A DNA stretch of 64,000 bases from Gari tellinella (Eukaryota; Mollusca; Bivalvia; Cardiida; Psammobiidae): assembly GCA_922989275.2 (NCBI GenBank), contig OV277870.1, forward strand, positions 43,272,356 through 43,336,355. Direction: 5' to 3'. Below the pieces are notes generated by a model, which was not told the origin of the DNA, searched no databases, and saw nothing but the letters and a program-made list of their open reading frames with translations. The translations under genes were made by a program, and so were the position numbers. The first letter of the stretch is position 1, and the number at the start of each line of letters is the position of its first letter. Positions 26,901 through 41,900 of the stretch are shown one piece after another.

Positions 26901-29900
26901 CTTCAGTGGAGGACTAAATGAAAGACATAAAAAGTCGTATTTATGGGGTAATGGGTTGAGAGAGGTAGCACTGTAGAACTCTCCCATTGATTAGATAATG
27001 AAGAAGCCCCGTCTTCAGATTAACTCTCTGTTTATTCAGGAGTGAGACATTTACAACCGGAAAAATCCAAATACAGTCAAACTTCGATATCTCGAACTCG
27101 TTTAACTCGAACTATCCAATAGTTCGACACATGTACTGCATTGTTTTATGCTTGGTTAGGTCCAACAATGCTTAATTAAGCCAGGTTTTAACTTTGAAAT
27201 ATGGGTATTTTTAGATTTAACCGAATTCGAGATATTGAAGTTCGACTGTAATTGGAACACCCAGTATAACTACTGTTATTATCATAAAATTTGAACAAAT
27301 TGTTTCTATCACAGTAATTTGTCCAAAGGATTAAACTGAATGGCAAACAGTGGAGATCCTGATCAGACTGCTCCTGTGGGAGCAGTCTGATCAGGGTACA
27401 GTATAACCTCTGTCGATCGACACCTCTCTTGACCGGAAACCTCTGTTATCCGACCCTGCTGTTTGGTCCCGGCAGTTTCCCTATATATCTTATATAACCT
27501 AACTCTCTCTTGATCTGATCCTCTGTTAACCGTTATCCGACATACCTTGACGGACCAAAACAGGCAAATTAGAGGTTTTTCACACCCCGTTATCCGACGG
27601 TATGCTGACCTTTGATCATTGACCGACTATACGCGATTATCACGCGCAGGTGATAATGACACATATTGCTCGGTTGGCCGTGTAAGACAACATGTATTGT
27701 TTAAACAATGAGTGAATAATGTGAGGGTTGATAAGATAACTTCAGCCAACACGTGTAAGCAACCCATTCAAGGTCGCAGTGCCGAAAAGACCAACTCATC
27801 AATCCTATCCAACAATAGCTAACCATTATTTCGTGTTCAAATTGGACAGGTATCTGCCAATCGTCATCACCGTCAAGTTGTCAACATTAGAAGTAAGAAA
27901 TATATATCCAATACGCCCTCTGTATAGGTTGAGTCTATAGTAATAATCGCAGGCGTAAAAATGTATGCTCAAGTTATATTCAGAGAAAATAAAAACTTTC
28001 TAGCAATTTGAAGTTTTTGTTATTTTCCCGCTAGTTCGGCATAACGAGAGAAGAATGCACTTGTGTATAAAATGTAAATACGAATATGCCGGTGTTTTAG
28101 TCGATCCCTCAATATCTACATGTATGTGTGTTTACTTCTGATTGTACACTGACAATACATGTTTATGCCTACTGTAGAAAGAACAATGGAAAACCGTGTA
28201 GATCCGGAGCAGGGGACTCCTATTTCGAACTGAAATAACCTGACAAGGATTATGCTGCAGTCATGCAAGCATATTTAATAAGTAAGTCGGCATCGAGAAA
28301 TTCGCCTTGCAGCGACAATCTATTGGGTGTAAACTTGTGAACTTAGGCCTAATTCCGTTAACCGACAACCTCTCTTAACCGACTTACAAACATGGAACCA
28401 TGGGGTGTCGGATAACGGAGGTTATACTGTATACACAGTTTGGTCAAGCCTGTGTCCCTATACTTAAGATCATTAAGGAACTCCAAAGTGTATTACATCA
28501 GTACTTCCTGATTATACTGTTCAGAAGAATTTACTTTAAAAGCTTTTAGTTCATTGAGGCATTCAATCTTATGCATTTTAATTAAAAAAGCCAAGCAATA
28601 TTATGTCCTAGTTACAAAATACTTATGAATATGAGCAAGACCAAGGGAAAATTAGACTTTAAATTTAAGTGCAATACAATATAGTGAAGATCAAATCTAG
28701 TGGTCATGTGTCTGATATAATACCATGGTTCATTTCTAACAACATTTGCAAAATATTCAGCAATAATATATTGGACATACTGGTGACTGCCAAACAATGT
28801 AGACCAAGACCAACCTAAATATTGACCCTGTGTTAGCCCTTAGAGTCTGTTTTTAACGCTAAGAATCGACAGAGGGTCTTTCTTTAATGTTAAAAATCAA
28901 AACAGGGTCTGTTTTAACGTTGAGAATCAACAGTGTCTCTTTTAAACATGAATCGACCTAGGGTCTTTTTTTCAATTGTCAAGTTCCGACCCATGGGTAC
29001 ATCTCTAATGATAAGAATTGACCCAGGGTCAAAAGATTGTTTTTAATGTAGAGAATTGACCAATAGGGCACATCTTGGTCTAGTAACACTGATTGCCCAT
29101 GCAACAATATTTTCTTTTTTCATGGCCTAACTCACCTAGCTATAGATTATTTTGTGCCTTTGCAGAGGAAAGGTTTATATAGACAACAGGATGATTGGCC
29201 ACATAACATCCTCTTATATTGAAAAGAAACCCTTCGAGCAAAAACATTGGAAGTACAGTAAAACCTCTCTATTACGACCAATTAAAATGAAGGCTAATTG
29301 ATTATAATTATAAAAGACAGGTGACAGCTTAAAGCAAGGTGACAATAAAACAGAAAGCTCCTAAAGGAGCTTTCTGTTTTACTGTCACCTTACTTTAACC
29401 CTTTCCCCCATAGAAGCGACTTTTAGCGTATTTAATTTATTCCTCCGCTGATGAAAGTTACTAAGTTCCAGTTTATAGATTCTACCCTCATGAACAATAA
29501 CCATTACAAATATTTTATATAGCCTAGCAGATTTTATCTTAAAGCAGGCTGAAAGTAAAGCAGAATGTGCCTTAGGGCACATTCTGCTTTACTTTCAACC
29601 TGCTTTAAGTGGTCACCTGTCTTCAAAACTAGAAACAGGCTATGAGGCAAAGGGTTAAGCAGTCACCTGTTGTAAACACTTAATACTAAACACAATTTAT
29701 TGGTCGTTATACAGAGGTTTTACTGTATTGATGCTAAAATGGGTTAATCATATTGAACTTCCTCTCTGAACTCCTGTAAGAGATATTGTGTTTAATACAG
29801 ATGGTCAATTCACAGGGCAATGACAGATGAGGAAGACCTTGTAATCAGCTTTATTGTCATACACAGAAAGGTTTCCAAGAAAACTTGTAAAACGGAAGCA

Positions 29901-32900
29901 AAGAAATGACAACAACACATACTAACTTTCAACAGCAAAAAGCCATCATGGCCCTGAATTCGCTCACCTGGGTAAATTGAACCTTATAGTTATACCTTTG
30001 AGATTCACCCATAATCAAAATAATTCAAGAACTTATAGAATTATAGTTTGTCAAAGTACTCTTAGAACTAACAGTTAGAAGTGCCTTTTAGCACATTAAA
30101 TTCCTTCATCCACTGAAGAAAATACACATGTAGTTCAAATTTATACAATCATGAACGTGTAACATAAGAAATATTTTCGATATCCTAGCAGACTGAAGCT
30201 TAAAGAAGGCTGGAAGTAGCATTCTGCTTTACTTTCAACCTGCTTTAAATAGTCACCTATCTTCAAATCTAGAAAAAGGCTATGGCGTAAATAGGGTTAA
30301 ACATTGTTTGTCAAAGTGTTTAATTTGTAGGTACTGGAGTGTAAACATAGTTAAAGTGTTTTCTTTTCTTGCATATCTGAGTATTCACCTTCTAGCACTT
30401 TTCACCACAATTTCATCTAATGGAAGAATTTAACAATTATATATACATTGTGTACACTTAAATCAAATTGGAACAATGGCTTAATTGAGTTATAGTCATT
30501 TCGTAACCGAGTCATTTCGTAACCGGTAAAATAAGTCATTTCGTAGCCGAATTTTTGGTCATTTCGTAACCGCGCAAAACCTAAAAGTCATTTCGTAACC
30601 AATTTTTTGGTCATTTCGTAGCCGACAAAAAAGTTGAATTAGTCATTTCGTAACCACCAAAAATTAAAAAATGAATGGCCCCAAAGAAGGCATAAGTCAT
30701 TTCGTAGCCTCGGAAAATTGTTAAAGTCATTTCGTAGCCGAATATTTTTTTCTTTGTTTTTTTTTTATAATTTTTTTGTGCAGTTTCCTGAACTTATTTC
30801 ATAAAAAATGTGCAAACATGCAAGTTAAGAAATTATGTAAAGAGTGTAATGGGGGCCGAATTGATTATAAACCTTGATTAATAGAATTATAATCAAGTTG
30901 TTGAATATTGTTTTAAATAGAAATAATATTACGTGTCTCTATGCAATTAAATTCATATGAGTGTTCTATTCTTTAAAATTGGAACCGACATCCGACATAA
31001 ATAGATATATAAAAGGTGTGTAATTGATCATTAATCACTCATTATATGTTACGCGTGTTTTAAGATCAAACCCAACACCGACACAAATTGGTTTACAGTT
31101 GGATGTTTAATTTATCTTTAATCGATCATTATATCACGAAGAGGTATATTGTCCACACCTTTAATTTTTCAATAGAATATTTGTCTCACCTTTTGGGATT
31201 GCTTTACAGTTGGATGTTTAATTTATCGTTAATCGATCATTATATCACGTGCAGAAAATTCCATCTTGAGCAGCCAATTGTACATAACGTTACATTGATA
31301 CAGTGGAGAAAACGTTATTCTTTCCCGTTAAAATGCAAACGAAACGCAAACACAAATCACTAAAATGTAGAACGGACAGCTTTTTTAAAGTTCTGACTTT
31401 TCATTTGTTTCAGAGTGGCAAACAGTTTGGAGCCTGGTCAGACGCCTGATTACCCAGCGTCTTATCTGGCTCCAAACTGTTTGGAATGGAAAAAATAGTT
31501 TAAGCCTAACCACGTTTATTGGGAAAGAATAACGTTTTCTCCACTGTACGCACCTTAGTTGAAATACAGGTCCAAAAGTATATATGAATAAGAGTTAGAG
31601 TTTAAAGTAAATAAATGATTGCTGATTTACTTTTATTTTGCTTTAAGCAGTGATCTGCCTAATTGAACTGACTATTTAGAATACGTAGGAATAAAAGATT
31701 GAACTAGTTGTGCATTAAATTCATTCTTAAGCAGCCGCTTGTACATAACGTTCCATTCATATGCACTTTAGTTGAAAAACAGGTCAAACAGATGGCAGCT
31801 TAAAGCAAGGTGACTGCTTAATTGAATTACAGGTACAAGGGTAAATATGAATAAGATGCTTTAGTCTAATTTAGCGAGATAAGTGAAATGGACCGTGACA
31901 AATCCAATCGCTGTAGGAGTAGGTATTGGGTGTGGCTTATGAAGAAGATTTATTTGATTGGTTGAAAGCTGTGAGATATCAACTTGTAGACTTCGAACAT
32001 TTAAAGATTGGTAGTGGGTGTGGCTTATGAAGAAGATTCATTTGATTGGTTGAATGTTTTGAAAACAATAACCTGTAGACTTCGAACAATAAAAATTAGA
32101 TATTGGGTGTGGTTTATGATATAGATGTATTTGATTGGTTTGAAAGAATAACCTGATGCAAACGAATTAATACGATTTTTTTAATTTTTTATAAAATAAG
32201 TGAACTTTGTAGTTTCTTTGAAATATAAATAAGTTTACTTAGATTCAGTAATTCTTCATTTTTTGATGTAGACATTCGTTTCTAAGATTTATTTGATGCA
32301 GGCCATCTGTAATAAAATGCTTTTATGTATTAATATTAAATAGCTATAATTTGGTGTGCAATGCCTAAAATAGAAAACCATTCACTCTTATCAGATACAG
32401 ATCTTTATTCGGCATAAAATAGCATAAGCATAAGCATATTCATAAAAAGTTTACATTTATCATTTAGAGCTAGGACTAGCTTGTTAAAAATTATGAATAT
32501 ATTATGCATAGCAAATAGTGAACGTTCTGCTATTGTTTGCTGTGTTCGGAACCAATCACGTTTTTGAAAATGTTTATCCCAAGATATTTATAAATACATA
32601 GTTTCTTTTCTACCAGCTACAGTAAAACCTCTCTAATACGACCACCTGTCATTATTTCAATCAAATATTAACTCTTTGAACCCTAGTCACGCATATATGC
32701 GTCATTTGCAAACAGTGTATCCGTGATAAGCGCACTTGTCCTATGCACCTTAAGGAGCCACCTGATCAGGGTCTACATTGTTTGTTCTTTTGACATATAC
32801 TGTGAAAGTCAACCCTAAAATGTCAAAAATGGACTAGACTGAATTGAAAATTGCACCACTGTATTTAACCGTCATTTTGTATTTATGCTGTCAACAGTTG

Positions 32901-35900
32901 AACTTATATGTGCTTATTGATTGTAATAACAAATAAACAGTGATTATTGATTACAAAGTCATTTTTCTTGTCATTTGTGAAATTAAAAGTGAAAAAAAAA
33001 ATTCCACATTTCCGGCACGTGCGGGAGGCGATAATTGCCTTGGTATGAGTGTTTATCCGATGTGTAAACTGTTAAAACAACATACAAGTTAATGTTTGAC
33101 ACGCTTCACATACATTGAGCGATTAACGACCAATTATACATGTTCATTGTTAACAAATGGACCATTTAATTGAATTAAAGACAAGTAATAATATTCCTGT
33201 TTTAAAAAACATTCAACAACTTGATTACAATTCTATTAATCAAGGTTATAATTATTTCGGACCCAAAACTCTCTTAACATATATTTTGTAACTTTGCATA
33301 TTTGCACATTTTCGTTGAAATAATGTCAGAAAACTGCACAAAAACATTATAAAAAAAATAAAGAAAAAAATATTCGGCTACGAAATGACTTTAACAATTT
33401 TCCGAGGCTACGAAATGACTTATGCCTTCTTTGAGGCCATTCATTTTTTAATTTTTGGTGGTTACAAAATGACTAATTCCACTTTTTTGTCGGCTACGAA
33501 ATGACCAAAAAATCGGTTACGAAATGACTTTTAGGTTTTGCGCGGTTACGAAATGACCAAAAATTCGGCTACGAAATGACTTATTCTACCGGTTACGAAA
33601 TGACTCGGTTACGAAATGACTAGCTCCCGCTTAATTAAGAGGAGATGTTGTTCCAGTTTTTCCCTTTTTTGGCTGTGGTAGCAACTTTCTTGTCAGATGG
33701 AGGAGAATTGGTATACTATTGTTTTAGGAGAATAAAACAAAACAATTCCCAGGCATCTGATTTTAAACAGACGGACAGACATACTGATGCAGGACAAAAG
33801 CAATCCTAATAGCTCCTTGTGAGCTTGAACTCAGGTAAGCTGATAAGAGATACTTTATGTCCTAGCAGATGATAGCTTAAAGTAGACTGAAAGTAAAGCA
33901 GAATGCGCCTTAGGGTGCATTCTGCTTTACTTTCAACCTACTTTTAAGTGATCACCTGTTTTCAAAACTAGAAATAAGTTATTGGAGTAATGGATTAAAA
34001 GAGGAGTTGCTGTGTTTTGTAATACTCAGATTTCACAGGAAAATTCACCAGACAGACAATTCCGTATAATTATAGTGCTCTTAACCAAGTTCTCCACAAT
34101 TAGGCTAATTGATTTTGTTAGGGAATCTCAACTCCTTATAATGCTTAAGACTTCACACAAGATTATTCCACTTTCAGGTGACCAGCTTATTTTGATTTTA
34201 AAGGCTGTTTCAAGACAAATTCTATATTGAAAACATCTAGTGCACAGGCAGGTAAGAAGGTGGCTTAAATCATTACCCCATAAATACATGTATATCTTTT
34301 TTAGCCTCAAATTTATTCCTGCACTGAAGAAAATAGTTCAAATCTTTACAGTCATGAATATTTACCATTGAAATATTTCTCATATCATATAAATTGGTAG
34401 CTTAAAGCAGGCTGAAAGTAAAGCAGAATGCGCCTTCAGGCACTTTGTGCTCAGGTGGGCTAATAAGGACTAGACCTAATATGAAACTGGAATTGTTAAT
34501 TAAAAGTTCAGGGGTAAACAAGTAAAAAAGACATGTTCTTTCCATGTGATTTCTCGGAAATGTTTGACCCACGAAACTCAAGAAATTTGTTAGAATTTTT
34601 AGACACTTTCTGTGTTCTTGGATATTGGATTGTTGAGCGTTGGTTCCAATGAACATATCTACCTACTCTTATTTAACCAATTACCCCATAAATACACATT
34701 TTTACGTCTTTAATTTATTCCTCCACTGAAAAATAATTTCACTTTATACTTTCATGAATATGCACCTTAAGAAATATTTTCTATACCCTAGCAGATGATA
34801 GCTTAAAGCAGGCTGAAAGTAAAGCAGAATGCGCCTTAAGGCACATTCTGCTTTACTTTCAACCTGCTTTTAAGTGGCCACCTATATTAAATACTAGAAA
34901 CAGGCTATGAGGCAATGGGTTAATGGAACATAATCAGTGTGAAACTAAAACAGGCTATGAGGCAATGGGTTAATGGGACATAATCAGTGTGAAACTAAAA
35001 CAGGCTATGAGGCAATGGGTTAATGGGACATAATCAGTGTGAAACTAAAACAGGCTATGAGGCAATGGGTTAATGGGACATAACCAGTGTGAAACTAAAA
35101 CAGGCTATGAGGTAATGGGTTAATGGGACATAATCAGTGTGAAACTAAAACAGGCTATGAGGTAATGGGTTAATGGAACATGATCAGTGTGAAACTAAAA
35201 CAGGCTATGCGGTAATGGGTTAATGGAACATAGTCAGTGTGAAACTAAAACAGGCTATGAGGCAATGGGTTAATGGGACATAATCAGTGTGAAACTAAAA
35301 CAGTCTATGAGGTAATGGATTAATTTAAACATAATCAGTGTGAAACTGAGACTTAGTGAAACCAAAACAGGCTATGAGGTAATGGAACATAATCAGTGTG
35401 AAACTTTAACAGGCTATGAGGTAATGGGTTATTGGAACATGATCAGTGTGAAACTAAGACTCAAGTGAAATACATACATTTGCTTTTCCCACTGAACAGA
35501 GAGCCTGTCAGCTCATCACAATGCCTGGGTACGTCAGGAGTCCGGGTAGCTATCTCCTTGTAAACAACCTGCAAAAATACAATGACCATGATAACAATGA
35601 GGTTTTTACTAAACAGAGATCGTAACTCATCACAATACTTTGGAACGCCAGGCCTTAGCACTTATAAAGCGTTTGAGTTTGAGTCTGAGTGCATTCTCAA
35701 GCATTTGATTAGTCAGATTTGAGCCATTTAACCCTTTCCCCAATACTAGCGCCTTTTAGCGGATATGATTTATTCTTCCGCTGAAGAAAATAGTTCCAAT
35801 TTAATCAGTCATGAATAAATAGCATCGGGAATATTTTCTATATTCTAGCACATGGAAGCTTAAAGTAGGCTGGAAGTAAAGCAGAATGTGCCTAAGGCGC

Positions 35901-38900
35901 ATTCTGCTTTACTTTCAACCTGCTTTAAGTGGTCACCTATATTCAATACTAGAAATAGGCTATCAGGTAAAGGGATAAGGCATATTCATGACTGGAACTA
36001 TTTTCTTCAATGAGGCTTAATGATGTGTATCTATGGAGTAAAGCAGTCTTACCACTGACAAGCCATTCACACTACCAAGATGATCTGCCACTAGTGAAGG
36101 CTGCCAGGTCACATTGTTCAACACCCTCACCTGTCAAATATAATAAAATTATATATATTTACAACAGTTGGCAGAAGACAAAGAAGCTGACCAGGAGCAC
36201 ATTTCAAAACTTAGAATCTGACAGAGTCTCAGGTCAAGGTCACAGGAGTCAAACTTTTCACATGGATTGAAAGGTCTTGTCTAAAGGTATACATGCTGCA
36301 AATATGTTAGCTGCAAAACAAAGAATAATTATACTAGTTATAAGCCCCTATCAAAACTTAACAGGAGCCCCATGGGGCATATTTCGCTCACCTGAGAATA
36401 GCTGACAAAATAGAGATGATGATTTATGTCCAGGACGGGTTATTTTTATCCGAGGGGCATAATTTGAACATTCTTGATAGAGGACCTGTAGATGATGCTG
36501 TGTGACAAATATCTAAAATAAGGGTACTAGGGTTTTAGACAAAAAGATTTTTTTAAGTTTCAATTGAAAAAATCAATTTTTAGCTCCTGTGACCTACTTA
36601 TGCAACAGACTGGAAATATTTGAACAAAATAGGTAAAGGACATCTAGAAGTGTTACCATATCGAATATCAAAGCTCTGGCCATATTATAGTTTCAGAGGA
36701 GAAGACGTTTGAAAATTTTACTATATAACTCTATGTAAAACTGTGACCCCCGGGGCGGGGCCTTTTTTTACCCCAGGGGCATAATTTTAACAAATTTGAT
36801 AGAGGACCTGTAGGCAATGCTATATGCCAAATATCTAAGCTCTATCCCTTGTGGTTTTTGACAAGAAGATTTTTTAAGATTTCATTGAAAAAATCTATTT
36901 TTAGCTCCTGTGACCTAGATATGCAACAGACCGGAACAATTTGAACAAGATATGTAAAGGATATTTAGAACTGTCACCATGCCGAATATCAAAGCTCTAG
37001 CCATATTAGTTTCAGAGGAGAAGACATTTGAAAATTTCACTATATAACTCTATGTAAAACTTTTGACACTTTAACGCTGTCCTAGGTCAAGGTCACAGAG
37101 GTCAAATCTTTCACATGGATGGAGAGGTCTTGTGCCAAGTTATGCATGCTGCAGGTATAAAGGCTATAGGGCAAAGGCTATAGTAGTTGTGAGCACATTT
37201 CAAACCTTACACACGTTTTGAAACTTCAACACAGTCTGGTTAATATTTTCAAATGGATGGACAAGTTTTGTCCAGATTTGAGCTACAGACCTGGGTCTTG
37301 TGCACATTGTATTCTCGTGAAGAACATTTGTTCCATGTTTTTCAAAATCCATTCATACATGATGATGTTAAAACTCTGAAACGAAACATTTCCACTTTTT
37401 GACCTTTGACAGCAAACTGTGACCTTGACCTTTGAGATACTAACCCTGAGCTTCATTGCAACACATCATTTCAATGTGGTGAACATTTCTATAAAGTAAC
37501 TTTAAAATCCATTCATACATGTAGGAGTTAAACATATCTAAAGCAGACACAATGTGGGATAGACAGACGGACATCTGACAGTGCAATTACTCTATGTGTG
37601 TCTCATTGTGAGGGCATAAAAACATAAAACCATTTACAAAACACTCAAAGTTACATCCATAAACAACAAAGGTTTGGGAATTACAGCTTGTAAGTGATAT
37701 AGGATACAGGATTACAGATAAGGTTTCGATGCAATTGGGTATTTACTCCTTGATATTTTACAGAATTGGGTTTTTGCAATTTTCATTGGGTAGTGGGAGT
37801 TTTTGTAATTGGGTATTGTTCATATTTTGATTAGGTTTCCAAATTTTCTTTGCTTTTTGCTAAATTCTTTTGCTTTTTGTTACTCCTTGTTCTGAAAAAC
37901 AATTTCTTTTTTCACAATTTTAATTGGGTAAATACTCCAATACTCCCCTTATCTGTAACCCTGACTGGATAAGTGAGCCGAGATACCTAATGAAAGGGAA
38001 ATAACCTTTGTATGTTTTATCGAAGTTTGTAAGAGTTATATATCTTACATTACCATTGCCTTTCAGCAGACCTGGCCCCATGATGATAAAGCATTTGAGT
38101 TGAGCCTGAGATTGTTCTCAAGCTTTTGATAATGATTGGTCAAATTTGAGCATTAAGCTCAATTCTGACCAATCAAAAACTTGAGAATGATCTCATGACT
38201 TATCTCAAACACTTTAACACAGTGCCTGGGTCAAAGGTTATAATTTAGGTAACTATTAAGTTGATTCTTAGAATGATCTCAGACTCAACTCAAAATCTTT
38301 ACAACTCAAACTGTTTGCACTCAGACTCAATCACTGCAAAACTGAAGCTGCAAGCAAAGTGTTTTCTACATAGCAATGCAGATACAGTGCTCCCTCTCTA
38401 CAACGACACCCAATGGGAGACACGCATTGAGTGCGTTGTTCGGAGGGAGTCGTTATAGGGAGGGAAATTGGTAAACATTTGCAAACAGCTTGAATCCTGA
38501 TCAGACGCCGCGTTATGCGGCGTCTGATCTGGATTCAAGCTGTTTGTCACTCATCATTAAGCTTTTTCTGTCAAAATTATCATTATGTTACTATTAGAAG
38601 AAAAGCAGACGACAATTTTAAGCAAACGTTACTGCAGCAGTGAAATTGTTAAAAATAATTGTCTTGTTTGGGGACCAGCGACAAGGGTCGTTGTAAGGAG
38701 GGAATCATTGTTGGGAGGGCCGTTGCAGAGAGGGAGCGCTGTAATATTAAATTGAAAACTGACTTAGCTTGCAAAAAGGGTGTATTTATAGAGTATTGAG
38801 ATAGGCAAAAACACTAAAAAAATACTTGACTTGACATTGCATTTTGGGAACACAAAGATTATTTGGTGACAACCAAAGGGTTTAAGATTTAGTAAGTAAG

Positions 38901-41900
38901 TTCAAAGTCTAGAGTTCACCTGTAAATAAGGACTTTTCTTGATTGCATTTCAAGATGCTCCTAACAGGATGTTGACCCTAAACAGCGGACATGACCAAAG
39001 TCTGCTAACTCTGCATCCTACATTATAAGAGAAATCATAAAATAAACACAACTTACTTCCCCTGAATTAACAGATGCTCTGATGAAAGTAGTCAACTTTC
39101 TGTTAACCCTTTTGTCGCCAGGCTTGATACTAAATAATTCAAACAGTTTGGATCCAGATCAGATTCCGCATAACACGTCATCTGATCAGGATCCAAAATC
39201 TCCACAGCTTTTTATAGTTCAATACAGGCAGTTGCTTAACACTTTACTCTATAGGTATATATACGCCTTTTCACAGAAAATACTTCCACTTTATACAGTC
39301 ATACATATGTGCAATAAAAAATATCTCCCTATGTCATACAACAGCTTAAAACAGGTGGAAAGTAAAACAGAATGCATATTAAGACACATTCTGATGTACC
39401 TTTGTTCTGCTTTAAATGGTGAACTGCCTTCAAAACTAAAAACAGCTTTGGGATAATTAATGGATTAAAAGTAGGCTCTAAATCATTGATCCAACTGTAT
39501 ACATTGTATGTACACTAATATTTTGACATTGAGTTGTTCAGCAAAATGACTATACTATCAAACAAACCATTTCCATAAAAGAAATTCCATTTGACAAGCA
39601 TCAGTAGAACAGGGTCATACACATAAAAATAGAATATTTGGGAAAGGCCGAAAACACTCTCACAGTAATGATGCCAGAGTTATAAACCTTGAACCAAGAG
39701 CTAAGAGCCCCATAACTTTATTAGATATGTGTCTCAAGTTAAAGGGCCAATTGCTTGACCTGCTACCATCATCTGGGCAACCAAAATGACCCCTTTTGAT
39801 CTACCCCTGTGATGATATAAATAAATATCATTTGACACGCATGAAATTGTATTTTTGTATTATAAATATATATGGTCGTGTGTCCAAGATGCCTGGTCGG
39901 TGCAAGTAAATATATCACTGTCAATGGGACCACGCACCACCATTCAAATTGATGTCGAACTGTCAATTTGACGGGGTCGTGCGTGTTCATACAATTAAGC
40001 CAGGTATTATAAATACTGAAGAAAAATTGAGATCAGGGACATTATAGGGAGTCCAGTAGACTAGAGAACCAGACCAGGGAGGCTCGGTACACATTGTGGC
40101 GTGATGCCATGTATTAGAGTATCTGACTTGAAGAACTGGAGTTGAGTTGTCGCTAGTAGGCCATATCACCACACCCCCTAGATATGGACAAATTATGGAC
40201 ATTGGTGAGAAAGGGCCAATTTTTACAACATTTTTTCCATATTCCTTGTCACAGCCCTCTTAGCTTATTTCTGAAATAAATATTAATTTAGGTCTATGGT
40301 TTCAGAGACATTTAAAAATTATGTTGAAAGACGCTGAGTGATAAGGACAGCTGACCCTGAGCCTTCAGTTCAGTGGAGTTAAAAAAAAAGAAATTTAGCA
40401 GAAAACACCTGATAATTATATATAACAAGAGTTGTCAGAAGTCTTATTGAAGATCGACAACACTAACATTTAACATCCCATAACCATGAAAACCAGATTT
40501 TTCGTACAACTTATATTCATTGCAAAAGAATAGCAACATAAAAGCATAGAAGAAACTCACACAATCCTGAAAACTGTATGTCACACTTAACAATCTTAAA
40601 TTGTATCCAAAGATCAAATTTGGTGTTCCTAGGTTATACAGTACAGCGTTTTTTTCACCCAATTGGGAACGGGTCCAGTACCCCTCAGATTGGGAGTTTT
40701 TCTTGTTGCGTAAACTTCAAATTGGGAGAGAAAAAAAAGTCATGAAATGATGACAAAAAAGAAATTGGGAAGTTTATTTTATAATATATGTAGGCCTATA
40801 TTGATCTAACTTATCAAGTAGCAATTATGCAGTTCATATTAACAGGCAATGCTAACACTAGTAACAGAAATTCTCTTTTTTTCACTGAAAATACTATTTT
40901 TACCATATTGCCAGGTCCCTTCTTTGAATTGGGAACGGGTCCTTTCCCGGGTACCGTCCAAAGAAGGGAAAAAAAAACGCTGCAGTATAAGAGATATGGC
41001 CCAGACAAGGTTTTCCAATTATCAAGGTCAGAGGTCAAAGTCACATACATGTACTCCTTAAAACAATATGTGACACTCAACCATCGTAAGATGTATCCAA
41101 AGATGAGAAATTTTGTTTCCCTAGGTTATAAATCTTTTTGAGATATGGCCAAGAAACTTAGAATTTCCATTGATCAAGGTCAAAGACTCCTGAAAACTGT
41201 ATGCAATACTCAATACTCTTAAGATGCATCCAAAGATGAAATTTGATGTCCAATTGATTTCAAATTTTATCAATATCAAAGGTCAGAGGTCAAGGACACC
41301 TGAAAAGCAATCCCAAGCTATATTTTCATAAAAGCTATTTATACTACAAATTTAAAAAATCATATATCATCTATAAGTAAAGTTATCATCCGGAAACCAG
41401 TTTGACGCTACCTGCTTGCATGCATGCGGGGCCAACCTCGGCATTCTAATAACCAGGATTTTTTCAGAAAAAATCTGGTTAACTTTTAGCTCCATTTAGG
41501 CACATTGCAAAAGTTAAATGCAAAGACTGAGGCCAAGGTCAAATGAGTGAAATATTTCACTTAAAATTGTTAAGGTCTTGTCTCAAGGTTCAGGTTCTCC
41601 AAAGCAGAAAGCTGCAGATCAAATGGCAAATGAGTTGTGAACACTTTATTCAAACGGCATAACAAACAGGAAATGTACAGCTGGCAGCAAAGACTTGGTG
41701 ACATCAAACCTGTTCATGTTGATTTGTCTGTAATGTTTTATGAAAATATATCCAGCTAGTTGTAGATATGTGTCTATAAAATTTTAGATGCCTGTACTAT
41801 AGATATGCAAACAAGAATTCGATTCACCTGTGGCATATTTCCAAGCTTAAACACAGAGGCTGAAGTGAAGGTCAAGGTCACATGGGTCAAATTTGTCACA

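Larger units (their letters stand above)
30495..33620. mobile_element. 3.1-kb V element with GTCATTTCGTAACCG subterminal arrays
   Basis: Inverted ends start GTCATTTCGTAACCG and are flanked by TA on both sides. Each arm holds nine copies of GTCATTTCGTARCCG (left 30495-30740, right 33375-33620), and the arms remain alignable to about 31060 and 33075. No transposase is readable. The interior hosts an N MITE, an 86-bp tandem repeat, a lone E end and a D copy. The TA duplication suggests the Tc1/mariner side; the repeated subterminal boxes look like transposase binding sites. Confidence 0.85.

Noticed and set aside
34921..35455. CRISPR-like 50-bp periodic array
   Set aside because: The whole 50 bp is repeated with no variable spacer, and it derives from a MITE end.
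40827..41141. 104-codon plus frame and opposing 88-codon frame
   Set aside because: They span the right end of the K element and H repeats. No protein similarity was recognised.
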